Source: an uncultured bacterium
GTDB taxonomy: Bacteria; Planctomycetota; UBA1135; GCA-002686595
Reading direction: 5' to 3'
Assembly (NCBI GenBank): GCA_938083085.1
Contig: CALLKX010000059.1
Location: 1 to 58,039 of the forward strand
Length of the DNA stretch: 58,039 nucleotides
The position numbers were made by a program, and so were the translations under genes. This document shows positions 11,480 to 19,713 of this stretch, one piece after another. Position 1 is the first letter of the stretch, and each line of letters starts with the position of its first letter. The notes beneath the pieces are model-generated. The model saw only the letters and a program-made list of their open reading frames with translations. It did no database searches and was not told the DNA's origin.

Positions 11480-12253
11480 ATGATTGAGTACGCGGAACAC
11501 CCGCTCCTCTGGCCGGCCGCATTCGTGGCCCGCTTCGATGCGCCGCTTCGGCACATCAAGACGCCCCCCCACATCCGAGCGGCCCTGGTGCAGGGGGTGC
11601 TCACGGATGGAGTCCTGCAAGCTGACGCGCCGTTCGATGCGAGGCTGCAGGGTGGGGCTCTCGAGGGTGAGGCGCCGGCGAGAGGGACATCGGGAGCCAG
11701 CCCTATGTTTCGGATTGGTGAGCTCGGGGCAGACACGCGCGAGGCCCTCAGGCGCGACACCCGTTCACTCCTGCGGCACGGCGGGTACAAGCCCTCTGGC
11801 CGCGGCAAGCCCTCCGCCGAGTACCTCGCCCGCGCAAGCGAGGAGAGCGACCTCCCGTCGATCAACATCGCGGTGGACTCCTGCAACGCCCTGAGCCTGC
11901 ACTCGGCCCTCCCGATCAGCGTCGTGGACCTCGACTTGCTCCGGCCTCCGTTCAGGGTCGCCAAGGTCGATCGCGGGAGCTACGTGTTCAACGCGAGCGG
12001 TCAGGAGATCCAGCTCGACGGATTGCTCTGCCTGATGGATGCCGACGGCCCCCGCGCCAACGGCGTCAAGGACTGCCACGAGACCAAGACCCACGGAGAG
12101 ACCCGCGCGGTCCTCTCGATCATCTGGGGATCCAACGAGCATGCAGATCACTGCGAGAGGGTCCTGGAGGCCAACATGGGCCTCCTGCGCGGGGTCGGAG
12201 CGGAGGTGCAGCGCGTCGGACCACAACGACCCCGGGCCGCGCCGGTGGCCTGA
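11480..12253 (+). CDS. B3/B4 tRNA-binding-domain protein
   Basis: A protein of 257 aa resembling the free-standing B3/4 domain related to the Phe-tRNA synthetase beta-chain core. Supporting pattern at about 120-175: the NALSLHSALPISVVDLDLL stretch (Asn, Ser and Pro at the usual places), then FNASGQEIQLDG and the VKDCHETKT segment. Members are assumed to bind or edit aminoacyl-tRNA, but most are uncharacterised. Start ATG 11480 (MIEYAEHPLLW) gives a protein beginning at the fold; an earlier ATG at 11381 would include residues encoded by the 14-bp repeat. Confidence 0.65.
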   Translation: MIEYAEHPLLWPAAFVARFDAPLRHIKTPPHIRAALVQGVLTDGVLQADAPFDARLQGGALEGEAPARGTSGASPMFRIGELGADTREALRRDTRSLLRHGGYKPSGRGKPSAEYLARASEESDLPSINIAVDSCNALSLHSALPISVVDLDLLRPPFRVAKVDRGSYVFNASGQEIQLDGLLCLMDADGPRANGVKDCHETKTHGETRAVLSIIWGSNEHADHCERVLEANMGLLRGVGAEVQRVGPQRPRAAPVA

Positions 12254-12402
12254 GAGCCTCTCGCCGAGCGACCGACCTCGCGCTGTTCACTGCCGTGAGA
12301 CCTCGGCGGCTCCGCTGGGCGCACACCTATCGAACCGAGGGGCGACCGCGCCGTCGAACGCGCCCTGCCCTCCGACACCCCGGAGCGACCGCTTCGCCGA
12401 AG

Positions 12403-12525
12403 ACACTGCCGCCACGAGGACACTGCCGCCACGGGGACACTGCCGCCACGGGGACACTGCCGCCGCTAAGACACGGCAGCCGCGAAGACACGGCAGCCCA
12501 GGAGACACGGCTGCCCCAGAGACAC
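12403..12525. repeat. Tandem array, 17-bp unit, 7 copies plus a partial one
   Basis: Units start at 12403, 12420, 12437, 12454, 12471, 12488 and 12505, with a partial at 12522. The first three are ACACTGCCGCCACGAGG and two exact ACACTGCCGCCACGGGG; later copies drift to ACACGGCAGCCGCGAAG and ACACGGCTGCCCCAGAG. ACAC and a GCC/GCAG core are kept throughout. The surrounding 12254-12733 holds no credible gene: only this array, a GGGGGCTCGCCCCC hairpin near 12567-12580 and GC-rich spacer up to the tRNA. Confidence 0.92.
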
Positions 12526-12733
12526 GCCCGAGCCAAGTCCAGGGGCCGGGGGGGCGCCCCTAAGGGGGCTCGCCCCCGCACATCGACCCTGCGGGCCGGG
12601 GGCCATCGAGGGCGTCCACCTTGAGATGGCGCCCCCCTCTGAGCACTCCTGGACCCGCGCCGGGCGGCGCAGGTCAGCGGCTCGACCCCGGCCCCACCAG
12701 GGTCCTTCCAACAGCTCCCGCTGAGCGGAGAGA

Positions 12734-12810
12734 TGGTCGGGCCGAGAGGATTCGAACCTCCGACCTCTGCAACCCCATTGCAGCGCGCTACCAAACTGCG
12801 CCACGGCCCG
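12734..12810 (-). tRNA. tRNA-Pro (anticodon GGG)
   Basis: Cloverleaf read on the minus strand: acceptor CGGGCCG/CGGCCCG, D-arm GGCGCAGTTTGGTAGCGC, anticodon stem CTGCA/TGCAG around loop ATGGGGT (anticodon GGG), T-arm with GGTTCGAATCC, discriminator A and an encoded CCA at 12734-12736. The order GTGGCGCAG...GGTAGCGCG is typical of bacterial tRNA-Pro. No strong terminator is seen downstream. Confidence 0.95.
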
Positions 12811-12940
12811 ACCTGTTGGGGGCAGAAGGTTAGGGCCGGAGGGGGTGCGCGTCAATCCAGGGAAGTGGGTTGCCCGACCGAATGGACCGGAAGACGCCTT
12901 CCGGGGGCACCAAACTCTCCCTTTGGGCTACAACCGTCCC

Positions 12941-13273
12941 ATGCCCCGCACCATGCGCTCCCAGGCGGTCCCCAACAACCGGGTCCGCTTCCGACACCGA
13001 AGCTGGATGCGGTCCATGACCCTCGCCACCGTCGGCTGGGGCGTGGTCTGGTGCTCCCTTGCCGCGGCCAAGTGGGGCCTCGCTGCCCCAGCCGGCGCCG
13101 TCTACCTGGTCTCCGGAGTCCCGGCGGCCATCGGAACGTTCCTCGCGCTGACGACCATCCGCGCCCGCAAGCCCTGGGTCCTGATGACCCTGGTGGCCCT
13201 GTTCGCGAATGCCTCCCTGCTGGCCCTGCCGGCACTCTTTGACGACGACATCCGCGCCGCGCTCCTCCGCTGA
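12941..13273 (+). CDS. Small membrane protein, unknown function
   Basis: About 110 aa with a basic N-terminus ([22 protein letters not shown]) followed by three hydrophobic segments: about 25-47, 52-75 and 80-100. No family recognised. Start ATG 12941 puts the positive cluster at the cytoplasmic end; the open frame extends to 12845 but those 32 residues are encoded close to the divergent tRNA-Pro promoter region. Stands alone between tRNA-Pro and a convergent gene. Confidence 0.5.
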   Translation: MPRTMRSQAVPNNRVRFRHRSWMRSMTLATVGWGVVWCSLAAAKWGLAAPAGAVYLVSGVPAAIGTFLALTTIRARKPWVLMTLVALFANASLLALPALFDDDIRAALLR

Positions 13274-13468
13274 GCGCTGAGCAAGACGTGTGAGCTAGCG
13301 GGCTGCCCCAACAGGCTGAACCATCAGGGGAGGCAGCGACCCGCGCCACGAACGGGCCGTGCCCCACGCTCGGGCTCTTGGCTTCTGGAACCCCGTGGGT
13401 CGGGATCTGGCGCCCGGAGATCCGCGAGGCCTGAGCCTCGAACCCAGGGCCCGACGGTCCAGGCGGAG

Positions 13469-13867
13469 TCAGACAGGATGGAGGGGCTCGGCGCCCATCA
13501 GCATCATGACCCCGGTCACCGTCGCGGCGACCGTCAGTCCGAGCGCGACGTAGGCCCCCACGTGGTGAGCCTTCCGGGAGACCTTGCCCCGGGCTGCCAG
13601 GGGACCCGTGATCAGCGGCCAGAGATAGGCCGCCGTGGTGAGCCGCGCCAACCCGAGGTGGATCGGGGTGATCCGACCCGCCGCCTCAAGGTCGTAGATC
13701 TCCCCCACGCTGAGCGCAAAGTAGATCGCGACGCCGAGGGATACGACGGACCCGAGCACCATGGCGACGTGCGCCCGGATGCGCCTCATACGGCCGGTCA
13801 CCGCAGCCCCCGCGAGAAAGGCGACGGTGACGAGCAGCGCGGTCAAGAAGCCTGCGACCGGCCCCAT
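13469..13867 (-). CDS. Four-helix integral membrane protein, unknown function
   Basis: 132 aa with four hydrophobic segments (about 4-24, 34-54, 71-88, 103-125). His residues sit near helix ends (RAH at 33, PIH near 70, KAHH near 101), an arrangement that could bind haem b, but no known haem family was recognised. The start is coupled to gpsA: the gpsA stop and this ATG share one base (TGATG), so it is the third gene of a plsY-gpsA-membrane-protein operon. Confidence 0.6.
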   Translation of the reverse strand: MGPVAGFLTALLVTVAFLAGAAVTGRMRRIRAHVAMVLGSVVSLGVAIYFALSVGEIYDLEAAGRITPIHLGLARLTTAAYLWPLITGPLAARGKVSRKAHHVGAYVALGLTVAATVTGVMMLMGAEPLHPV

Positions 13868-14916
13868 CAGCCTCGACCAATCCCCTCGAAGAGGCCCGCC
13901 ATCTCGTCCGTCGGCTCCCGGCTCATGAGGTCGAGGACCGCCTCGCGGGGATCCTTGGACTCAAAGAGCACCGCGTGCACCTGCTCGGCGATCGGCATGG
14001 AGACGTCGTCCTCGTTGGCCTCGGGGCCGAACAGCGCCTTGGTGGTCCAGACCCCCTCGGCCACCATATTCATCTCCCCGAGCACCTGCTCGAGGCTCTT
14101 ACCGCTCCCGACGGCCTCGCCGACCGACCGGTTCCGCGAGTGCTTGGACGTGCACGTGGTCACGAGGTCCCCAAAGCCCGCCAGCCCGAAGAAGGTGCGG
14201 ACGTCTGCGCCGCGCGCCTTGCCGAAGCGGGCCATCTCCACGATCCCGCGCGTCAGCAGCGCGCTCTTGGCGTTGTCGCCGAGCTGCAGCCCATCACAGA
14301 TGCCAGCCGCGATCGCGATCACGTTCTTCAGCGCGCCAGCGAGCTCGGCCCCGTAGCCATCGGGCGTGGTGTAGACCCGGAAGGAGCTGCTGTTGAATGC
14401 CTCCTGAACCCGAAGCGCGAAGTCCCGGTCCTCGCACCCGGCGACGACCGAGGCGGGCAGGTCGTGAGCCACCTCCTCCGCGTGACTCGGGCCCGTGAGG
14501 ACGCAGACAGGGCGCTCCCCAAGGATGCGGCGGAGGATCTGGCTCGGGGTCCGGAAGGTCTCGATCTCGAGCCCCTTGGAGGCCGTCACAAGGGGGATCC
14601 CCCCCGGCAGAGCGTCCTCGAACCTGAGCGCCACCTGACCGACAAACTGGGTGGGCACCACCGACACGACGAGGTCGGCACCCTCCGCGGCGCTGAACGG
14701 ATCGGCGCTGGCGACGAGGTTGGAGGGAAAGGGGACCCCGGGCAGGTACGCCTCGTTGGCGCCCGCCGCGGTCATCGCCGCAGCCTGCTCGGGGAAGGCG
14801 CTCCAGAGGACGGTGTCGATCCCGTTCTTCGCGAGGCGCAGCGCGAGGGTGGTCCCCCAGGAGCCGTCGCCGATGACGAGGGCCTTGTTCACGGTGTCGG
14901 CGGTCGGTTCAGTCAT
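13867..14916 (-). CDS. gpsA: Glycerol-3-phosphate dehydrogenase [NAD(P)+]
   Basis: Reduces dihydroxyacetone phosphate to sn-glycerol-3-phosphate for phospholipid synthesis. The Rossmann start is ALVIGDGSWGTTLALRLAKNG, where Asp replaces the more usual Ala in GAGSWGT. The conserved GPSHAEEVA, the catalytic Lys in GALKNVIAIAAG (about residue 197) and SRNRSVGEAVGSG near 260 are all present. 349 aa is slightly longer than usual. It overlaps plsY by four bases (ATGA), a sensible pairing since PlsY uses the product. Confidence 0.95.
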   Translation of the reverse strand: MTEPTADTVNKALVIGDGSWGTTLALRLAKNGIDTVLWSAFPEQAAAMTAAGANEAYLPGVPFPSNLVASADPFSAAEGADLVVSVVPTQFVGQVALRFEDALPGGIPLVTASKGLEIETFRTPSQILRRILGERPVCVLTGPSHAEEVAHDLPASVVAGCEDRDFALRVQEAFNSSSFRVYTTPDGYGAELAGALKNVIAIAAGICDGLQLGDNAKSALLTRGIVEMARFGKARGADVRTFFGLAGFGDLVTTCTSKHSRNRSVGEAVGSGKSLEQVLGEMNMVAEGVWTTKALFGPEANEDDVSMPIAEQVHAVLFESKDPREAVLDLMSREPTDEMAGLFEGIGRG

Positions 14917-15599
14917 GGTTTCGAGTCCTTCTCAGGGGCAGGGGGGGCGTTCCCCTTCTGCCCCATGCGCGGTTCCGTTCCGGCGAGCATCCGCGTGATG
15001 TTCGAGCGATGCCGAACGACGACGAGCAGGGAGAGCAGCCCGCAGGCGAAGACAAAGGCGCCTGCGTCCTCGAGGCGGATTGCCGCGACCACCGGGAAGG
15101 CGAGCCCCATGGCGATGGACGCGAGCCCCACGTAGCGGGTCGTGACGAGGCAGGCGACCCATACGAGACCTGACAGCACAAAGATCAACGGGTCCACCCC
15201 AACGATCGCGCCGCAGCCGGTGGCGACGCCCTTGCCGCCCTTGAAGCGGAGGTAGAGCGGGAAGCAGTGGCCGACCACGGCCGCGGTGCCGCACAGGGCG
15301 GCGGCGAGCGACGGCGCCGTCTCGTTGAGGACGGCGGCGTGCGGCGCGAAGAGCAGCGTCGGGACGAGGCCCTTGCCGAAGTCCAGCAGGAAGGCCACGA
15401 GCCCGAGGGGCTTGCCGAGGACGCGCATCGCGTTCGTCGCCCCGATGTTGCCGCTGCCGACCTCCCGCAGGTCCACGCCCTTGATCACCCGCGCCATGAC
15501 GAGGCCGAAGGGGACAGATCCCAGCAGGTAGGACGCGAGAATGGCGAGGACAGGCGAGAGCATGGAAGGAGTCGGAAGCGCGGAACGCGGGGCGACCAT
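14913..15599 (-). CDS. plsY: Acyl-phosphate:glycerol-3-phosphate acyltransferase PlsY
   Basis: Integral membrane enzyme making lysophosphatidate from acyl-phosphate and glycerol-3-phosphate. All three PlsY signatures are visible: SYLLGSVPFGLVMAR, VGSGNIGATNAMRVLGK, and FKGGKGVATGCGA; about six membrane segments in 228 aa. Starts at 15599 (MVAPRS) or 15563 (MLSPVLAILASYLLG); the shorter form matches other PlsY proteins. First gene of the plsY-gpsA operon, divergent from hyuA with a very short spacer. Confidence 0.95.
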   Translation of the reverse strand: MVAPRSALPTPSMLSPVLAILASYLLGSVPFGLVMARVIKGVDLREVGSGNIGATNAMRVLGKPLGLVAFLLDFGKGLVPTLLFAPHAAVLNETAPSLAAALCGTAAVVGHCFPLYLRFKGGKGVATGCGAIVGVDPLIFVLSGLVWVACLVTTRYVGLASIAMGLAFPVVAAIRLEDAGAFVFACGLLSLLVVVRHRSNITRMLAGTEPRMGQKGNAPPAPEKDSKP

Positions 15600-15637
15600 G
15601 TTATTCCCGCTCCTATCCGCGCGTACACTCGTATCTC

Positions 15638-17704
15638 ATGGCCGCGCCCCCCTCTGACCACGCACCCTGCCCCCTGCCTGCGGGGACCCGCGTGGGCGTC
15701 GATACTGGCGGGACCTTCACGGATCTGGTCCTGGCGGTGCCTGGGGAGCCCGTCCGTATTGCCAAGGTCGCCTCCACCCCCGGTGACCCCGGCCAGGCAC
15801 TCCTGGAGGGCCTGCGGCAGCTTGGCGTCCCGGACGCCCGGGGGGCGACGGTCGTCCACGGCACCACCGTGGCCCTCAACGCGCTCCTGACCGGCCGGAC
15901 CGGAGACGCCGCCCTCGTCACCAACGAGGGCTTCGAGGACCTCGTGGAGATCGACCGCCAGGCGCGGCCCGACCTCTACGCCATGGAGCCCCAGCGCCCC
16001 GCCGCGCTGATCCCGCGAGAGCGACGGTTCGGGCTCCGGCAGCGGAGCTGGCCCTCTCCAGGGCCCGGGGGAACGGTCGAGCAGGCCGTCTGCCCCACCG
16101 AGCAGGAGCTCGCCGACCTCTGCGACCGCGTGGTGGCGTCGGGGGTGAAGAGCGTGGCCGTCTGCCTGCTACACAGCTACGCGGACCCTGGACCCGAAGA
16201 GCGCGTGGCCCGCGCCCTGAGGGAGCGGGGACTCGAGTGCACCACCTCCGCAGGGCTCATCTCGGAGTATCGCGAGGCGGAGCGCTTCTCGACGGCTGTC
16301 TGCAACGCCGCGCTGATCCCGGTGGTGCGCTCCTACCTGGAGCGGCTCGACGGGGCACTCCCTGAGGCGCGGCTTGAGGTGCTTCAGAGTTCGGGTGGAG
16401 GTCTCTCCGCCTCCCGCGCGGCGCGCGAGCCCGTGAGGGTCCTTCTCTCGGGGCCCGCTGGAGGAGTGGTCGGCGCGGCCCGCGCCGCCGCAGCCGCCGG
16501 ACTCGAAGCCATCGCCACCCTGGACATGGGCGGCACCAGCACGGACGTCGCCTTCCACTCCCCCGGCGCCGAGCTGTCTGGCTTGGCCGAGGAGGTGCGA
16601 GTCGCCGGGCACTCGATCGCGGTCCCGACCCTGGACATGCACACGGTCGGCTGCGGCGGCGGGAGCATCGCCCGAGTGGACGCGGGGGGGGTCCTGCGCG
16701 TCGGCCCCGAGAGCGCGGGCGCCGACCCCGGGCCGGTCGCTTTTGGTCGGGGCGGGACCCAGCCCACGGTCACCGACGCCCAGGTGGTCCTCGGCCGGAT
16801 CGCCCCCAGGACCGCGGAGGGTGGTTTCCTCGGAGGGTCCCTCGAGCTCGACGTCGACGCGGCCATGGCCGCCTACGACCGCCTCGGCGCCGCCCTCGGG
16901 GTGAATCGAGTCCAGGCCGCCGAGGCCGTCATCGACGCGGCCAACGCCTCCATGCGCCGCGCCCTCGGCGTGATGACCATGCAGCGCGGTCGGGACCCCC
17001 GCTCGACTCCCCTGGTCGCCTTCGGGGGTGGAGGCGGGCTGGCCGCTGCAGACCTTGCTCGCGGCCTCGGCATGCCGTCGGCCCTCATCCCCGCGTCCCC
17101 CGGCGTCCTCTCCGCCCACGGGATGACCGAGGCGGAGCGGTCCGTCGACCGCTCCGCCTCGGTCCTCCGCCCACTCCGCGACGTGTCTCGTGAGGAGCGC
17201 GGCGCGCTGATCGAGGACCTGCTGAAGCAGGCCCAAGAAGCCCTCGCCGAGGGCGACCTCCTCGAGGCCCCCCTCCGCCACGAGGCCAGCCTCTCCGTCC
17301 GCTACCGGGGCCAGTCCTACGAGCTCTCGATCCCTGACTGCGAGGACCCAGAGGGCGCCTTTCATCGCGCTCACCAGGATCGCTTTGGGTGGACCCTCGG
17401 GGAGCACGAGGTGCAACTCGTCCACGTCCGCCTGCGGGCCACGGAGGCGCTCGAGCGCGGAGCCCGCCCCGCAGCCAGCGCCTCCTCGGGCCCGGACCCG
17501 ACCCCCACTGAGCGACGGTCCGTGGTCTTTGGCGGGGAGCACGTGATCGTCGACGTCCACGAACGCGCCGCGCTCCCGGAGGGCGCCCGGGTGAAGGGGC
17601 CAGCGATCATCGAGGAGTACTCGGGGACCACGGTCCTCCCCCCCGGCTCGGAGGCGCGCGTGGTCGGCGGGCTGGGCCTCCTCATTCGAGAGACGACGTC
17701 CTGA
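15638..17704 (+). CDS. Hydantoinase/oxoprolinase family protein, HyuA-type subunit
   Basis: ATP-dependent hydantoinase/oxoprolinase A-subunit family, 688 aa. ASKHA-like ATP-binding motifs: GVDTGGTFTDLVL at about 19, HGTTVALNALLTGRTG near 74, LDMGGTSTDVAF near 294, and the metal-site CGGGSIARVD near 346. The C-terminal domain ends with GPAIIEEYSGTTVLPPGS. The partner HyuB subunit is not adjacent: the next gene is a PhzF-family enzyme. It could act alone, pair with a distant subunit, or have another substrate. Confidence 0.85.
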   Translation: MAAPPSDHAPCPLPAGTRVGVDTGGTFTDLVLAVPGEPVRIAKVASTPGDPGQALLEGLRQLGVPDARGATVVHGTTVALNALLTGRTGDAALVTNEGFEDLVEIDRQARPDLYAMEPQRPAALIPRERRFGLRQRSWPSPGPGGTVEQAVCPTEQELADLCDRVVASGVKSVAVCLLHSYADPGPEERVARALRERGLECTTSAGLISEYREAERFSTAVCNAALIPVVRSYLERLDGALPEARLEVLQSSGGGLSASRAAREPVRVLLSGPAGGVVGAARAAAAAGLEAIATLDMGGTSTDVAFHSPGAELSGLAEEVRVAGHSIAVPTLDMHTVGCGGGSIARVDAGGVLRVGPESAGADPGPVAFGRGGTQPTVTDAQVVLGRIAPRTAEGGFLGGSLELDVDAAMAAYDRLGAALGVNRVQAAEAVIDAANASMRRALGVMTMQRGRDPRSTPLVAFGGGGGLAAADLARGLGMPSALIPASPGVLSAHGMTEAERSVDRSASVLRPLRDVSREERGALIEDLLKQAQEALAEGDLLEAPLRHEASLSVRYRGQSYELSIPDCEDPEGAFHRAHQDRFGWTLGEHEVQLVHVRLRATEALERGARPAASASSGPDPTPTERRSVVFGGEHVIVDVHERAALPEGARVKGPAIIEEYSGTTVLPPGSEARVVGGLGLLIRETTS

Positions 17705-17725
17705 TCGCCCCGATCCACCCAGCCC

Positions 17726-18544
17726 ATGCAGCTCCCCTTGTTCCAGGTCGACGCCTTCGAGGAAGGTCCCTTCACCGGTAATCCGGCGGCCGTCGTGCCC
17801 CTCGAGCAGCCCATCCACGACGGGCTGATGCAGCAGATCGCCGAGGAGAACAACCTCTCCGAGACCGCCTTCACGGCGCCTATTCCCGACGCGGAGGGCG
17901 ACGCACCGACGTTCGCGCTGCGGTGGTTCACCCCGACGACCGAGGTGGATCTCTGCGGCCATGCCACCCTGGCCGCAGCCGCCGCGCTCCGTGACCTCGG
18001 GGCCCTCGAAGGAGCCGCTCGCGTGCACTTCTCCACCCGCAGCGGGCCCCTGACCGCGTCGCTCGGGCCCGGTGACCAGGTGGAGATCGACCTACCCGCG
18101 GCGGTCCCGACCCGCGCCCCTGGCCGCGACCAACTTGACGCCATCGAGCGCGCCCTCGACGCTCCCGTGGAGGCGGTCTTCCTCCACCGCTACGCCCTCG
18201 CGATCCTCCCCTCCGAGGAGGCTGTCCGCGCCCTCGACCCCCGCGAGGACCACCTTCGACGGGCAGAGATCCCGATCATCGCCACCGCCGCGAGCCCCTC
18301 AGCCGGGGTGGACTTCGTCAGCCGCTTCTTCGCCCCGACCCTCGGCGTGCCGGAGGACCCGGTCACCGGCTCTGCCCATTGCCAGCTCGTCCCCTACTGG
18401 GCCGCGCAGCTGGGCAAGCACAGGCTCACGGCCCGACAGGTCTCAGCCCGCGGCGGCCTGCTCCATTGCGAGCTCGAGGGCGAGCGAGTCCGCATGGCCG
18501 GCGGCGCCAGAATCTACCTACGCGGCACGATCCACGTCGGCTGA
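17726..18544 (+). CDS. PhzF-family isomerase
   Basis: PhzF/DAP-epimerase-fold protein, 272 aa. Family landmarks: QVDAFEEGPFTGNPAAVVPL at the start, the general acid/base Glu in NLSETAF (about residue 47), RWFTPTTEVDLCGHATLAAA, and DPVTGSAHCQLVPYW with the second conserved region. Most members isomerise or epimerise small metabolites; the substrate is unknown. 22 bases after hyuA on the same strand, so probably co-transcribed. Confidence 0.88.
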   Translation: MQLPLFQVDAFEEGPFTGNPAAVVPLEQPIHDGLMQQIAEENNLSETAFTAPIPDAEGDAPTFALRWFTPTTEVDLCGHATLAAAAALRDLGALEGAARVHFSTRSGPLTASLGPGDQVEIDLPAAVPTRAPGRDQLDAIERALDAPVEAVFLHRYALAILPSEEAVRALDPREDHLRRAEIPIIATAASPSAGVDFVSRFFAPTLGVPEDPVTGSAHCQLVPYWAAQLGKHRLTARQVSARGGLLHCELEGERVRMAGGARIYLRGTIHVG

Positions 18545-18566
18545 GTCCCCGGTTGGAGCCCCATTC

Positions 18567-18663
18567 GGGTCCCCCGACCGGTTCCCTGACCGGGTCCCCG
18601 ACCGAGTCCACCGTCAGGCAAGCCTCCGCGCCCGCCAGCGAGGGGTCCGCCAGCGAGGGACCC
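18567..18663. repeat. Tandem arrays, 12-13-bp unit then 15-bp unit
   Basis: Starting 23 bases after the phzF stop: GGGTCCCCCGACC, GGTTCCCTGACC, GGGTCCCCGACC, GAGTCCACCGTC (18567-18615), then two copies GCCAGCGAGGGGTCC, GCCAGCGAGGGACCC (18634-18663). Two different repeat units lie side by side in one spacer. Confidence 0.75.
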
Positions 18664-18680
18664 CACCAAGCTGGGGGCAA

Positions 18681-18717
18681 AGCAAAACGCCGCCCCGACC
18701 TGAGTCGGAGCGGCGTT
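18681..18717 (-). terminator. Rho-independent terminator of tRNA-Gly
   Basis: On the minus strand, AACGCCGC then CCGAC-type arms (18704-18717 with 18686-18699, one mismatch, four-base loop) followed by TTTTGCTTT. It begins 12 bases past the CCA end of tRNA-Gly, so it fits that transcript rather than phzF. Confidence 0.8.
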
Positions 18718-18728
18718 CTGTTGGACGA

Positions 18729-18803
18729 TGGAGCGGCTGATGAGATTCGAACTCACGACATCAACCTTGGCAAGGTTGCGCTCTACCACTGAGCTACAGC
18801 CGC
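18729..18803 (-). tRNA. tRNA-Gly (anticodon GCC)
   Basis: Minus-strand cloverleaf: acceptor GCGGCTG/CAGCCGC, D-arm GCTCAGTGGTAGAGC, anticodon stem CAACC/GGTTG around TTGCCAA (anticodon GCC), T-arm with GAGTTCGAATCTC, discriminator T and encoded CCA at 18729-18731. Typical bacterial tRNA-Gly; a clear terminator follows. Confidence 0.96.
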
Positions 18804-18869
18804 ATCGCGGGGAAGGATAGCGCCCCAGCCGGGAGAGGCAACCCCGACCTCAGAGAACCTGCACAACCC

Positions 18870-19658
18870 CTAGGAGTTCGACTGCTGAATCCGGCCGGAG
18901 ACGAAGTCCCCTGCGCCGCGAGCGGCCTCGGCGAGGGGTGCTCCGCGGGCCAGACCACACGCCAGGGCTGCTGCGAACCGGCATCCCGAGCCACGAATTC
19001 CCTCTCCGGGAACCCGGGGGCGCTCGACCCAGATCGGTTCCGCCCCTGGTTCCAGGACGAGATCGCGCACGATCTCTCCGTCCGCCCCGTGCCCACCGGT
19101 CGCCACGACCCCGCTGACGCCCGCTCGGAGGAGCCGATCAGCAGCCTGAACCCGGGCCTCGGGGGATCGGTCCATCTCAGCCCGGTCCGACCAGGTGAGC
19201 TCCGCGAGTTCGTCGAGATTGGGGGTCAGGATAGGGCCCGAGACCAGGAGGCTGTCCCGCGCCTGGACGAGCTCCCGGTCCGACCAGAACCGGTATCCGC
19301 TCGACGCCTTGATCACCGGGTCCACCACCGCCGGGATCCGACGGGCCCCGTGGCGGCCCCGGGCGATGAGCCGCGCGGCTTCCACGATCGAGGCGATCCC
19401 CGGCAGAAGCCCGAACTTCATGACCGCGAGCTCGCCACCGTCGAGGTGAGCCTCCGCCTCGGGGGCCCACATCATCCGCTCCTCGACCCGATGGACCTCG
19501 AAGAGGTCCTGGTCGGTCATGGCGCTGGCGACCTCGTGCGAGGCGCACTCGAACGCGAGGGCCGCGTCACGGTCTGCGTCGAGGCCGGCACCGCCGGAAG
19601 AGTCCACACCGCCCACGAGGAGCACCTCGGGGAGGGACGCTGCGTCTGCTCTGCTCAT
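18870..19658 (-). CDS. Hydroxymethylpyrimidine/phosphomethylpyrimidine kinase-like (ThiD family)
   Basis: Ribokinase-fold kinase, 262 aa. The N-terminus GVDSSGGAGLDADRDAALAF followed by EVASAMTDQD corresponds to the ThiD substrate site, with VDPVIKASSG and LTPNLDELAEL in the middle. The anion-hole/catalytic motif, normally GTGCT, is GSGCR here, and the Lys after AD is Arg, so activity on HMP-P is likely but not certain. No other thiamin genes are adjacent. Confidence 0.78.
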   Translation of the reverse strand: MSRADAASLPEVLLVGGVDSSGGAGLDADRDAALAFECASHEVASAMTDQDLFEVHRVEERMMWAPEAEAHLDGGELAVMKFGLLPGIASIVEAARLIARGRHGARRIPAVVDPVIKASSGYRFWSDRELVQARDSLLVSGPILTPNLDELAELTWSDRAEMDRSPEARVQAADRLLRAGVSGVVATGGHGADGEIVRDLVLEPGAEPIWVERPRVPGEGIRGSGCRFAAALACGLARGAPLAEAARGAGDFVSGRIQQSNS

Positions 19659-19713
19659 GGGCAGAGCCTATCCGACGGGGGGCGGCGGCAGCTATTCATG
19701 CCCCCGGCGAACG

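Noticed and set aside
12327..12855. Minus- and plus-strand open frames over the 17-bp array and tRNA-Pro
   Set aside because: They read through the repeats and the tRNA; no domain, and the period is not a multiple of three.
16169..18028. 619-codon minus-strand open frame across hyuA and phzF
   Set aside because: Antisense to two confidently identified genes, no domain.
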